DNA of 64,000 nucleotides from Artemisia argyi (Eukaryota; Streptophyta; Magnoliopsida; Asterales; Asteraceae): NCBI GenBank assembly GCA_030686995.1, contig CM060695.1, forward strand, positions 99,786,871 through 99,850,870. The letters are read 5' to 3'. The first letter of the stretch is position 1; each line of letters starts with the position of its first letter. Below are positions 30,725-43,202 of this stretch, piece by piece. Both the position numbers and the translations under genes were made by a program. A model generated the notes under the pieces. That model ran no database searches. It was given only the letters and a program-made list of their open reading frames with translations, and was not told the DNA's origin.

Positions 30725-30806
30725 GTCCCTAGGGCAGATGGTAATGGTGCGTGTGTGTGAGGCTTGGGGTGCTGGAGGTCCAGGGTTCGAATCCCACCTC
30801 TTGCAC
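30725..30806 (+). repeat. Possible tRNA-derived (SINE-like) fragment with a perfect B box
   Basis: GGTTCGAATCC at ~30782-30792 matches the RNA polymerase III B-box consensus, followed by CCACCTCTTGCAC and a T5 terminator. About 40-50 bp upstream, 'gatggtaatggtg' is only a weak A-box candidate. The T-stem pairs poorly, so this is not a working tRNA gene. It is likely a SINE piece or a chance tRNA-like tract. Confidence 0.35.
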
Positions 30807-31000
30807 TTTTTGTTATTATTTTTTTTTCAATTTTCTTTTTGCAACAAATCAAAACAACAAAAATGTCCAACTTTCCTAAAATAACTTTTTCAGAAAAGTT
30901 AAAACCAAGCTTGTGCAAGCTTCAATAACCAATAGTTTTAAGTTTTTGGTGCCAAAGTGAATTTTCTGAGATATAGCAGCTTAGGAACAACGGCCACAAA

Positions 31001-31500
31001 NNNNNNNNNNNNNNNNNNNNNNNNNNNNNNNNNNNNNNNNNNNNNNNNNNNNNNNNNNNNNNNNNNNNNNNNNNNNNNNNNNNNNNNNNNNNNNNNNNNN
31101 NNNNNNNNNNNNNNNNNNNNNNNNNNNNNNNNNNNNNNNNNNNNNNNNNNNNNNNNNNNNNNNNNNNNNNNNNNNNNNNNNNNNNNNNNNNNNNNNNNNN
31201 NNNNNNNNNNNNNNNNNNNNNNNNNNNNNNNNNNNNNNNNNNNNNNNNNNNNNNNNNNNNNNNNNNNNNNNNNNNNNNNNNNNNNNNNNNNNNNNNNNNN
31301 NNNNNNNNNNNNNNNNNNNNNNNNNNNNNNNNNNNNNNNNNNNNNNNNNNNNNNNNNNNNNNNNNNNNNNNNNNNNNNNNNNNNNNNNNNNNNNNNNNNN
31401 NNNNNNNNNNNNNNNNNNNNNNNNNNNNNNNNNNNNNNNNNNNNNNNNNNNNNNNNNNNNNNNNNNNNNNNNNNNNNNNNNNNNNNNNNNNNNNNNNNNN
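31001..31500. other. Assembly gap (500 N)
   Basis: Exactly 500 N, the conventional size for a gap of unknown length. The real distance between the B-like LTR and the ACINUS gene is therefore unknown. Confidence 1.
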
Positions 31501-31888
31501 CAAAAAATACTAAAAATATGCCCGCCCTCCTGCAAGAATAATAAATTGAACAGTCTGACACAAACAAGGAGCCATAAACAACACAATGCCAAACATATGA
31601 TACCACCAAAACATGTTTCCGATTTTATGCAATAATAGTACGGAGTAACTCTTAATGGGCATGTAAAAGTGATTTAACGCCCCTCAATATCGGAAATATA
31701 AGGAAAGCAAAATATTAGTTTTGATCCTCTCATGTTACGAGAGTTGAGGCATTTCGGTCTTAAACAAATATAGTCCATAAAATCTAAATCTAATGCCAAA
31801 CGACCTTTCTCCTGAATCAACACCTGATTCCTATAAGCAACACCTGCAGACATGTAATTGTATGATACTTGTTACCATTATCTTACAT

Positions 31889-34748
31889 TCATATTCTATT
31901 TGCATTTGTCCCCTGATCCTTCAGTTTAGCTGCCACCTGCTCCTCAGATAATGGCAAATAGTAAATGCGGGGAGTTGCTCGCGTCTTTCTGAAGAGATCA
32001 TCCAAGGTCACGACTGGAGGTTCGAATTTCTCTGGGAGTGGAGGAGGTGGAGGAAGAGCAGGTTCTCTTAATGGTGGTGCATAAGACAATGGTGGTGGAG
32101 GTGGAAGTGGGAGGGGAGGTGGTGGAGGAAGCTGCTGCTGTGGTTGTTGTGTGACAGCTGGAGGTTGTTTTGGGAAGGTATGTGCGGCTGCTGGAGGCTG
32201 TTTTGGGAAGGTAGGTGTGGTGGCGACAGGAGTTGCTGGAGACGGCAGAGGGGCGTCTGTTCGACTCTTCACCTCTGACTGATCCACAAACTCTGATACG
32301 AGGAGACGGCCGCCATTCACTGGCCATTGGAGGTTGTAAACAGCATTTCGAGTCTCAACAGCTTCATCAACTGATGAGTACTGCATCAAAACATGCAAGA
32401 AATAGTTAAAACTACAATTCAAGAAATTGATGAGAATTATACATAGATATTTAGATGAGCGGGACACTTTGTTCATGCAAATAATTTTGTAAATTATAAA
32501 AGCCAGACAGTTCAAAATTTAGTTCATATATTCAAAAGTTTGCCAGCAGCCAAACTGAAGAAAGTTTTGTTCATTTTCCAGCAGAGGTGGCATTTTCGAC
32601 TCCTTGCCAAAGTGATCAAATACTGATCAAACGGGTTCAAACTTGCCAAAGTGTCGTATCGTCAAATCTTACAACCTACTAAATCGAGTTACTAGAAATT
32701 AGATTAGTATCCTAATAAGATACCACTTGTGATCACGTTTATAGAAAATGCTTGGGAGGGAAAGAACTTGAGGCGTAGACGCATAGTCACATGGATCACC
32801 AGACCCCACACATTTTTTTGTCATGTATACCAGGTATCAATCCGCGATCAGAAATTGGATACTGAATTTAACGTTCTGAAACATTCCTGCAGGGTTTTGT
32901 ATGATAACAAGTGAGGAGTTACATCACTATCATAGAACAGGAAGAGTCAATAGACCTTAACTATTTGTTTTGACATCTACATGTGTATATTTATAGAAAC
33001 CAGTCTTTGGTTTCAGATTCCTACTCCAAATAGACCACCCAACTTCTTCCTTACCATATCCGATTCAAAGCATGATCAGTTAACAATCAAGTGACGTCAA
33101 CTGAGTCTACAAAATGAATACAAATCTAGTTCATATATTATGGAAGTTTGGCTAAGAATGTATACAAACCTAAGAAATCAATTTTATCTATACTACAGTA
33201 TAATGTATTTGGGACTATTCTATAATTAGAAAGGCTTAAAATTCAGACTTTTTTCTTGCTTATTATGGAAAGATTTCAAAATTAATTTGTTAGGAAGCAA
33301 GTTGGTTAGGAAGTTTGTTAGGAAGCGGTTGGTTGTTCAAACTAAAATATAATCACACGGTACCCGCCGCCGCATTGCGCGGGTACCGTTCTAGTTATTA
33401 CTAAAGCATATATCGGAGAAGAGAAATCTGAAATGAGCCTAACCCGTCATACTGAACTTTAGGAATATAACTACCAGCGATCCCGTACTGAGGCCATCCT
33501 ATTTCCAGGTGACTACAGTTTAGGGTCGCATTTCACAACCCCCAACTCAGCCCATTTGGACCTTAGCAAAATCAGCCCATTTTTACACCTCTGATTTCCG
33601 GTGTCAAATTGATCACTAAATTTCAAATAAAGACAGTAACAATGCCCAAAAGAAAAGTATGTGGTACATGGAGACTTGCAACTAGCAAGAAAAATATACA
33701 AAGACCAAGTGGCCTATAATATTGTAATTCATCCATATCAATCCATTAAACAAGACATAGATTTTCCTACAGAATAGTTACCTCCCTCTTTAAAAGAGCT
33801 GCAAAACATTCTACCTTCGGTTTTCCAAAAAATCAAAGTTCCTTTTTAGCAATTATATATATTTCCAGCTTAACTAAATAACAATTGTTTACAAGTAGTC
33901 CATGAGTTTTCACGACAGACTTATAGGTATTAGTCAATGGTCTAAAGTCAAGAGTCTATTAAATCAAATTTAAAAGATATAAAAAGGACACATGACATAC
34001 TCGTCATATGGGAATATCCCAAAAAGTTTCGAAGTGCAAAAATCTCATTAGAACCCTAGACTAAACCTATTTTAATTACATTAAAATTCATTTCATACCA
34101 GAAGACCCAATTCTTCCTCCAAGAAATTTTACATGTTTAATTTACAATATCTCGTGGTCCAAATACAATCACAAAACATTACATGTGAAATGAGCAGGCA
34201 AAAAAATCAACAGGTAATGCTAATGCAAAAGAGAGAAAAATGAACTTACAGTAACATAACAGTGAGTTTTGATATGATCCATCCAGAAGCTAACAACTGT
34301 ACCGGTTTTTCCAAGAAGTTCTTGCACAGCCTTCAAAGTAAACGGGCGCAAAAATCGATCAATTCGGAGAGAGTTCGTTGGAGCCTTTGACGATGGGGGA
34401 ACTACCACATTAACAAGTAAATAGAAGTTTAGGAAACTCCTTGATAGTCATGGACATTTCACAATACGAAGAACAAATTATGGCTCACCAACACGTTCCT
34501 TCGGCTCCTCTTGGCTAACTGAAGAATTAGATCTCGAAAAGTTGTGCTTCATAGAAGCCTGGAACCCACCCTTTGGAGTTGTAGAGACAGAAGGACAAAT
34601 GTTTTGCTGTTCAGGAATGTTAAGGCCTTGTGAATTCCACCTACGCTGCCTTTTTACTACCTCGCTATTGATCACTGCTTCTTGTTCTGCCACAAGAGCC
34701 ACTTATAGTCATTACCACAACATTGAAGAAATGCATATTGGGGAGAAA

Positions 34749-34779
<31 letters not shown>

Positions 34780-34783
34780 GTAC

Positions 34784-34852
<69 letters not shown>

Positions 34853-37441
34853 GCATGCTAGCTAACACTCGAACAGCAAAAGCATACTACTTAAATATAA
34901 ATTAAAAAATAAATTAATAAATAGATAATTCAGACTGATAGGTGCTCGAATTTGCATTTAGGAAGATTATCTGATTATTACCACTTCAAATTGCGATAAT
35001 CAGTTTTTAATACATATATAAGATAATTATCTTACAATTTAGGGTTTCAAATCATTAGATTTGGATAACCGCTGCAACAAAACTAGTTACCTAATGATAA
35101 GAAAAGTTACCTATTACCCCTTTTTATATACATAAGGGGAAGACTCATTGTAATATGTCTTAGTTTTCCTAAAGTATCCTTTTTTGAACATTTGAGCTAT
35201 ATGCTATGTTTGGCAAAAGTAGCAGTGTTGTAACCACAGCTCACTGCTCACCGCTCACAGCTTCTTAAAGAAGCATTGAAAAAATGAGCTTTCCTAAAAA
35301 ATAGCAAAGCTCACCGCTCTTTTGCCAAACGAATCAAAAAGCTCTGCGCCAAACACAGCCATAAGCTATTTATTACTTGAAAACATCAGTATCTGTCAGA
35401 ACACCAAAAAAGTGTTTTTCTGAATTTCTGATTATTACAACTTCCCGAAACAGAAGCACGTCCAAACACTATTTTCGACAATTCATTTATCTAATTCCTA
35501 TTACTCGTCATCACTTAAATCACTTTTGAAGCACACATCCAAACCCCCCCATGTGTCGTTCAAAACAAAGAGCTAGTAGAACTACAGTATGCTCAACTAT
35601 TACAAATACTACAAATAAATCAGATCTATGTTAAGGTGAATAAATTTTTATAATCCAACGTTAGCTGTTTCAAAGGCACCTGCTTCAAAGGCAACTGCTC
35701 CAAATCTCCAATAGTACAATAATGAACAATGTTTCATACAGCCATATTGAAGACCCCACACAACCACCTTCTTGATCTTTCACAACCAGAAGTTGATAAG
35801 AAATTAGTTTTATTTTACAAATCGTGTTTATCTTCAAATGGGTGAAAAGATCCAAGTAAAATTGAATTGACATTTTACTTGGAAGATACACCCTTTGCTA
35901 AATGGCGCAAACATGTAACTCCAACAATGTAACAACCTAAGAAAAACCTTAGCTAGCAGAAAGCACGAAACAAAAGCTATGTTTGACAACAATCAGCGGA
36001 TGACAAAACTTATTCACATATGACGCGACAATAATGACAAGACATGTATGTACATTTAACAGACAACAAGCTGCATGTCCGAGTCCTATCTCGTTTTACA
36101 GAGATACAAGATTACTTCACAAATCACAAGTAGATGGGTGCTGCATAATGAATTCCAATTTCCAACCAAGCATTCCATTCTGCTTCAAATGATCTCATAC
36201 TCATAATTATAAAGAAGGCTACTAGTTCATGATGCACACAGAGACAAATGATAACAGTCTCCCATATAAAGAGATAGCAATGACATATAATGTTGGAATT
36301 TACTATTTCAAGGTGAAGCATACAGTTAAAACAGGCAGGTCAAATGGTAGACAAGTCTAAACCAACATTATTTGAGAGGATGGAATTAAAAAACCATGGC
36401 GAAGGGAAAAAAAATAAAAGAAAGGGAAGATGCTCAAGGGGAAGGTTTACCATTTAGCTTTCTTTTAGTGGACACGGCAGCAGAATCACTTTTATCTCTA
36501 GCACTTTCAGCGTACTTAGCAGCAGGTGCAGCCTCGACCATAACATCAAGAGGTGCATCCTCCTTTACAGGGGGTACTTGCATTTTCTCATTTATATCTG
36601 CTATGTCTTGAGAACTGAATTTTGAATCAATTTGTTTAGTCTCCGATACATCCTCTTCCATGGAATCATCACCAGAGCTTCGATCTAAAATTAACTTCTC
36701 TGGAGAACCCACATCTTCAGTATCATTTTTATTGAAAATATTTATACTTTCAGCAACGTCCTCAAGTGGCACATCGGCCACAACTGAATCTGTATTGGCA
36801 TCATCAAGGGCAACTTTGCTGAATGATGGTTGCGCAGCCATGTCAGGCTTAACATCAAGTTCTATTTTGACATCATCAGCAATTACATTATCCTTTAGTT
36901 CATTCTTTTCAGTAATTGACACACTATCAATAGAAATAGAATCAGATTTTACTTGGCTGACCTCAACTACCTGGTTGCCAATATCAGATGAATTAGGCTT
37001 GGCGTTCCCCATAGGCGATGGTGACTCCTCACCCGGCGGCTGCAAGTTTGAGACCTCTCCCTTATTAGTTTGCGAATCCTGTTTTTGCACCTCGTCGGAT
37101 ACCATAACCTCGCTGACTATAACAGAAGTTTCCACGGATACTACAAGCACATCCCTATTTTCAGTATCCAAATTCTCTATCCCGTTATGATCTTTCTCTA
37201 GGCTCTCGTTTATATCAAGCTTCTCTGCTATGTTATTATCTTCCCCTAAGCTCTGACTTTCAGCATTGTTGCCATTGTCATGAGTTTGGTTTTCAGCACG
37301 AACAGCCTCATCCAACCTCTTAACCAGATCATCTTTTAATCCTTTGGTCGTTAAATTCCGCCTCTTGAGTTCTTCCTTGAGCTCAGTTACTTTCCACTGA
37401 TCAAGGGAACGATTTTCAAGGACAACATAAGGTGAAGACAT
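31889..37441 (-). CDS. ACINUS: ACINUS homologue (SAP and RRM-like protein of the ASAP/EJC-associated complex)
   Basis: Four coding exons joined by GT-AG introns: 36451-37441, 34489-34686, 34250-34401 and 31889-32380, 1,833 bp in all, giving 610 aa. Residues ~10-50 are a SAP domain (LKEELKRRNLTTKGLKDDLV). A long acidic Ser/Asp/Glu-rich region follows to ~330. Residues ~395-490 form the RRM-like domain (RIDRFLRPFTLKAVQELLGK, then FWMDHIKTHCYVTYSSVDEA, then NLQWPVNGGRLLVSEF). Then comes a polyproline stretch and the RNPS1/SAP18-binding motif (TLDDLFRKTRATPRIYYLPL). ACINUS scaffolds RNPS1 (SR45) and SAP18 in the nucleus and affects splicing. The splice phases agree exactly and the length suits plant ACINUS (~630 aa). 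A further intron in the 5' UTR is likely (acceptor ATACCAG at 37462). Confidence 0.92.
33187..33394 (+). mobile_element. Mini-Helitron, 208 bp, inside the third coding intron of ACINUS
   Basis: It begins TCTATACTA after an A and ends CTAG before a T, the A|T insertion signature of Helitrons. Just before the 3' end is a hairpin with 11-bp arms ACGGTACCCGC and GCGGGTACCGT, a few bases before the CTAG. It is non-autonomous, with no coding content, and sits well away from the splice sites. Confidence 0.8.
34752..34846. repeat. Compound (TATATG)n-(TG)n-(TA)n microsatellite
   Basis: Located ~70 bp upstream (in the sense of the gene) of ACINUS exon 2, in the first large intron. Open frames across it are repeat artefacts. 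Confidence 0.95.
35203..35363. mobile_element. Candidate hAT-type MITE in the first ACINUS coding intron
   Basis: The left end TATGCTATGTTTGGCA is matched by the complement of the right end, TATGGCTGTGTTTGGCGC. The interior is rich in 'gctcaccgctc' and has a second inner TTTTGCCAAAC. Flanking AGCTA on both sides may be part of a target duplication, but 8 bp could not be confirmed. Confidence 0.45.
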
Positions 37442-38354
37442 CTTTTTCGGTTCCTCAAACCTGGTATAAAAAAAATTAGAAATATTTCATCACAAGTGAT
37501 AGTTAAAAAGAAATTATAGCAAACTCAGATAATAAACTGCACTAGACAGTTTACAGGGTGTTTGAGACTGCTTATTATTAATAAAAATAAGCCACAATTC
37601 TTAAATGGGTAAAAATAAGCCTTGATAAAAATTACTAGTAATTCAAAACATAAATAATGAAGAATCAATTTCATCATAGGTTTTAGGTTAAGCTAATTTC
37701 AAAAGTAAGTAAAGCACATTGATATAAGCAGCTCCCCAATTTAGAAAAAAAAAAAAATAAATAAATAAATACTCTGCTTGGTTGGTAGCTGGAATGAAAC
37801 CCTAATTTCAAGAGCACACTAAAACAACAACCTTCTTCATCATCATCATACGCAGGATGGATATAATAAACCTACAAACAAACAAAATTAAAACACAAGC
37901 GTTTATTAGTTTCGATTTTCAACAAATTTGGGGCAAGCAGGTTCTAGAATAGGGTGTGTTTTTGAAGAGCCTTTTATTCATTTTAGGATAAATTACATGG
38001 ATTGTCCCTCAACTGTACCCATTTTCGCATTTGGTCTCCCGTTTTGATTTTGTTGCACGGTTATTCACGTTTTGGCCAAACGGTTACCCGTTTGGTCCCT
38101 GCAGCCCCGTTATAGATAACCCAGGTTATGTTCCACCGTTAACTGAGTTAGATTGGTCTGGTTTTTTCGTCATTTACACGCTTGTAGCAAAGTTTCCTTC
38201 CGTCTGTTTAGCAGTGTAGAACGTTAGCTTTCGTCCACAAGATTCTTCCCGGCTTGCATCCCCATTGACCCTCAATGTCTTTATATTAACACAATCGTAC
38301 GTTTATTATTTTTTGCATTCAAACTTTGAGAAACACATACACTAGTCTACAAAA
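37442..38354. other. Divergent upstream region between ACINUS and the GRF gene
   Basis: Holds the ACINUS leader and promoter on the minus strand, an A12 plus (AAAT)n run near 37745-37770, and a 'tgtccctcaact...tttggtctccc' stretch at 38000-38110 similar to widespread plant repeats. No coding frame is convincing. Confidence 0.45.
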
Positions 38355-39196
38355 ATGGTGGTCTCTACATGTAGTCAACAAGCCGTGGTCAAGACTTCTT
38401 GGACAAGCAGGGATCCAGGTCGGCGTTTCTATAGCTGTCCAACATATGTAAGTATATGTAAGTTTTATTAGTTGGTGAAATTTATGTCAAGTTTGTTAAT
38501 ATGAATGCTTTGTTTATTTACACGAATGTAGTGTTTCACGCAAGGTTTTCAAGATTGGGATCCTACTTAAGATCGATTTTGTCTTTGCAAGATCGAGATC
38601 GTAAGATCGGATCGGGATCTTAAGTTCCTATCATAATGGTTTTTTGTTAATAGTCTTTGTAATATTATCCAAATCTATAAATTATTATATATCATAAGCA
38701 CAAAATTATAGAAATGTTTCATAGAAATGTTGTCCTAAATTATGATTATAAAATATTTAAAAAGATTAACATGTTGTTTTTTAAATTTCTACAAAACACA
38801 ATCCATAAATTTGTAGTTTTTTAGTTTGTGGTTCAAGAAAAGTAAGATCGGATCGGATTATATCTTAAGATCCTATGATCAAGATCGGGATCCTATAAGA
38901 TCTTAAGCTTTCAAAGATCCTATGTAAGATCCATATCGTTTTTGCTTCACAGTATCGTAAAATTGTAAGATCCTAAGATCAGGATCGGGATCCAAACAAC
39001 CATGGTTTCAGGACTCAAACTGTCCTTTTCCTGGATGGATGATGCTCTTATGTGCCTAAGGTCAGTAGAGATTATCCCTGGTTTGTTGAGGAGGCTTAAT
39101 GGTCTTGAAGAGGTTGTTGATTTGTTTGAAGAACAACGGTCCAAGTACAAAAAATATCTCATCATCAGTTGGCTTTTGTTTGGGTTGTATGTTTAA
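38355..39196 (+). pseudogene. GRF-type zinc-finger protein gene, frameshifted
   Basis: Exon 1 (38355-38447, MVVSTCSQQAVVKTSWTSRD, then PGRRFYSCPTY) ends at donor TAT|GTAAG. Exon 2 follows acceptor TTTCAG at 39006-39011 and begins DSNCPFPGW, giving the family pattern SWTxxxPGRRFYxCP...C.F.GW. After GW the consensus continues in another frame (MDDALMC, then IIPGLLRRLNGLEEVVD), ending with a hydrophobic tail YLIISWLLFGLYV at 39196, so a 1-nt shift at 'ggatggatgatg' breaks the gene. The first cysteine pair of the finger (normally CxCG) is also reduced. Such proteins are common, poorly characterised nucleic-acid-binding candidates. Confidence 0.55.
38545..38998. repeat. GATC-rich segment in the intron of the GRF gene
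   Basis: The two ends (about 38548-38640 and 38840-38998) are packed with GATC words such as AAGATCGGATCGGGATC, AGATCTTAAG and GGATCCTATAAGATC, around an AT-rich centre. The ends are roughly inverted copies, suggesting a MITE-like element; exact TIRs could not be fixed. Confidence 0.5.
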
Positions 39197-40417
39197 TTTA
39201 TTGCTTGACATGTCTTGATCCATCCATCATTTAATCAATTTTGGGTGGTTGTTGTTAGTTTGTGATGGTGGTGGGTGTATGTTTTTGGTATTTTGGTGAA
39301 GGATTAGGTGACAGTGTTTGGTTGGTGAAGCAATAATTGTGATGGTTGTAATGGAATTTGATCAATAAGAATGCTTATAACATTTTGGTTTATAAGTATG
39401 TCTAATCAAGTGAATGTGGGTTGTTATTGTTAGTGATAGTGTTTGGTTGTTCATTGCTAAATATGTTTGACTTAGGAAAGTCAACAAACAAAATATTGTA
39501 GTTTGACTTAGGAAAGTCAACAATCTTATCCATTTTGAGTATTATGTATTTGAACAACAGTCTTATCCATTTTGAGTTGTAAACCTTTGATTTGGTTGAT
39601 GTGTTTGACTTTACCAAGTGAAGAATACTTATGTTGGATTGATGACTATTGTGATTCTTAACCACTTTAGCCAAATTATTGTTTGAAAATGTACCCCTGA
39701 AGAACACTTTGGTGTGATGTCAAAGTGTTAAATATACTTAGGTGGTATTGGGTTGTTGAGCATGGTGACTCATGTTACCATAAACTTAGTTTGACAATAA
39801 TAAGTCAAACATGAACTGAGAATGGTAGAGTTTTATGAAGAAAATGTAATCCTATTCTCAATTGTAACTTTTGCAGGTTAGGTTGGATAGTTGGAGTGTA
39901 ACTGCTTGATGATGCCTGCTTATAGTCATTTATGATCTAGGGCAGCTAAATGTTTTTGCATAGGTTCGGTTTAGATGCATGAGTATGGAAATGTAGTCAG
40001 CAGTTTGCAGGGTGAAAAGGTTTGGATATGTTTTTGCTATGTAGTTTTTGTATGTCTTGTACCTAGGGGATGTTTGTTAGGGAGGAATGGAAAGGGTTGA
40101 AACAGAATGGAGAACATATCTCATGTTTGGTTGCTTCGAGAATGTAAATGAGGAATTAATTTTCGATTCTCTTCCCAAAATTTTCATTCTTCTAAAAAAG
40201 TAAAGAATGAGAAAGAACGAGGAGAACAAGCACGAGTGATTCCATGTGAGAATGGAAGATGAGAATAAAAAAAACACGGAGGGTGGGATATAAATTAAAA
40301 ATGCTTGTACAAGTCAAATTTATCACAATGTTTTGAAACTTCTCAAACCCTAATCCCATTTTCTCTTCAAGCGACTACATTTGCATCCTCAGTTTTTTGC
40401 TGATTGTGATTACATAT
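39197..40417. other. Region without a recognisable gene
   Basis: Downstream of the GRF gene. It contains two copies of 'tagtttgacttaggaaagtcaacaa' (39446-39515), each a small hairpin TTGACTT-AGGA-AAGTCAA, and two copies of 'cttatccattttgagt'. It ends with CATAT (40413-40417), the target duplication of element E. Confidence 0.5.
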
Positions 40418-43202
40418 TGTAACACCCCCAAAATACCGCAGCGGAAGACTGTGTAACTGGGGTGCTACTTCATAATACAAAGTACAAGTTATAGAAAACG
40501 ACCTCTAAATGAGACGTTTTGAAAAGTTACCATTCGATTAATGAATTCAAAGTTACAAACATGAGATTCCAAAGTATGATACATAAATGTATACAAAATG
40601 TTTTGAATGGTAAATGATAAAAGTGTAAGTCTTCAGAATATGCAGCTTGACTCTAAGTTCCACGCACTAGCTATCGCCTTACTAACCTGAGATAAACATG
40701 CTAAAGTGTCAACACAATGGTTGGTGAGTTCATAGAGTTTGTCTTAAAACAGTTGAAAAGCCTTAAAAGAATGTTCACACAGCAAAGGCATTGTGAATCC
40801 ACTCAGTTGCAAGTCCCGCCCATAACAACACTTGCAACCTGTGTGTTCACAACCCACTGCTAAATATATAGTATGATTAAGACATGTATAAGTTCATCAC
40901 AACAATTAAGCAATTAGTCGTGAGTCTCTACTTCATCTCCGAAGACCTCACTTAGGAGTCAATTCCCAAAGACAACTGGGAGCCAATTCCCAAAGACAAC
41001 TGGGAGCCAATTCCCAAAGATAACTACTAGTCACTAAACAGAATAACGCAATTAAGTATAACACAGTCATGTATGCATGCAATCAAGTATAATATAATCA
41101 AGTATAAATGTTTTGAGTATTTGTACAAGTAAGCAAGTAGTTGAGCATGTATCTCCCCCAAAGAGTTAAAACAAGTATGAAAAGAGTAGGGGCTATGACT
41201 CACCTTGAACTAATGATATCAAAACGTATAACGAAATAGATGGATTAAGCCAGGAAGTCTCTACGCGCAACCTAGAATATGATGTCGTGTCTTAGGTTCT
41301 AAAACACAAAGTGAATATATAAACATGCCTTATATATTTATTACATTCATTATGCTTGGATGTTTAACATTTGTAAGTAAAAGTGGTCGAGTATTAATAT
41401 TCGTCACGTTACGGGTTCCTAGTTATTTTAGTATTCCGACTTAATTTATACGTCATTTCTAAACAGGAAATGATCACGACTCGGTTTTTACGTTCTCGGA
41501 AAGATAATTGAATGTTCTAAACAGATTAGTGGGTCCCACTACCCCAGAAATTATTTGACTAGTCTCACATTACTAATGTACCCTTGTATATACATGCTGT
41601 TGGTTACAGCAACTTACGGTCTCACGGAAATGGTCATAAGTTGGTTTATACGTCTCCGTTTTATGCCCGGTTTTCGCCCACGTTTAAGTTAGGATGTTAG
41701 CTAAAACTTTTATGTTTTGACCAACAGGGGATTTTAGTCAAGTTTTATGAGTTTTAGCCGATTGAAATATGTTACTCAGATTTTGACACGTTTTGCTGTT
41801 TTGGCTCTAGTTTATTCATACGGATTAGTTACGGGGTGAGCCAAGGGAAAAAATGACCACAAGACATAGCTATAACTCCTTATGTTTTCACCTAAGCTTC
41901 TTAGTCCACGTATTTTCCCAGAAATTATGTTTACAGCCCCTATCCAGTTTCTGTTTTGCAATATAAGTCCTTTCGACGGTTTCTAGTGTTTTAGCCCAAT
42001 TATCCAAGCATAATAAAGTATAATAAGCATATAGAACATATTACATATATGAAATAATAATACTAACATGAATCAAAGGTAAAAATAGGAGTTTGCTTAC
42101 AATCCTTGTGATGAAACTAACTAGAACCAAGATCAAAACCAAGAATCACTACTAAATCTTCCTAAAATTTCCCAACCATAGCCATGCTTCCATATCAAAA
42201 ACCCAATCTTATAATCCCTTGATAAACACTAATCTAACATAATAACAACCTTTAGTAAAAATCTTCACTAAGAACACTTGGAAATTTGATGAGTTTTTGT
42301 GGTGAATTTTAGTGTTTTATGGATGGAATTGAACTAGTAATCAACAAGGAATACAAGAGTATAACTTATGATGGATTAAACTAGCAAGAACCATCATCAA
42401 AATGGTGTATAAGGGCTGTTTTGGTCGTGGGTTTTGAGAGAGAAAGGAAGAGATAATTGGTGAAATTTGTCTAAGTGTAAATGAATGAGAATGAGAAAGC
42501 AAAAATGGTTTTGTTAACTAGTAGATCTTTTGTGATAACTTAATGAAGAGTATAAACACTTGTAATCATCCAAGCTCATTCTTATCACCAATGACTCACT
42601 TAGAGTCGGTCAAGTATAGGGGGAGGCGACTAGATGGATAAACTTGGTATTATCTAGTTTACGGAGTGAGTTTTGGTCCCGGTAATTGCTAACGGTAAGT
42701 CGTTAAGTCCTGAAACTTAAAATCGGGTATCTTAAAAATATGAAACTCATAAATATGTTAAAACTTATTAATATAAACTATCTTAGCATATTTAATGAGT
42801 GACAAGTTCTATCGGGTTGCTTAAACGCTGCTAAAACTGGAAACGCGGGTCTAAAACGCGTAATTCGCGTAAAACGCTGAACTGGAAAACGTAAAATTCC
42901 AAAACTTTTGGAATTGTCGTAAAATGAGAAAAAATCATATTTCTATTGTTTATAGTGTTTTATGGACATATCGGGATGCTGGAATGACGTTTAAACCTAA
43001 AAGTAAATCTCGGACACTGTTTTGTGATTTTTGCAGAAATGATCCGACGAGAGTCAAACTCTCGGATTATCATTAAAATAGTTTAACTTACGAGAATATG
43101 AAATAAAAATTTCGGGAGTGAATAGTGAAGTGAATAGTAAAAAGTGAATAGTAATAGTGAATAGTAAAAATGAATAGTAATCCGAAAATGTGAATTGTTA
43201 CA
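40418..43202 (-). repeat. 3' LTR of element E
   Basis: Direct repeat of 43893-46625. It has three copies of a ~23-bp 'aactgggagccaattcccaaag' unit (40950-41030) against two in the other LTR, and five GTGAATAGTA-type repeats near its inner end (43120-43190) against four. Confidence 0.95.

Noticed and set aside
30922..31609. Several ~200-residue open frames across 31001-31500
   Set aside because: They exist only because the N gap contains no stop codons.
34665..34905. Open frames with Ile-Tyr or Thr-His repeats; also 46767-47133
   Set aside because: Translations of TA/TG microsatellites with no gene structure.
36660..37190. 176-aa plus-strand Ser/Thr-rich frame
   Set aside because: Antisense of the acidic region of ACINUS exon 1.
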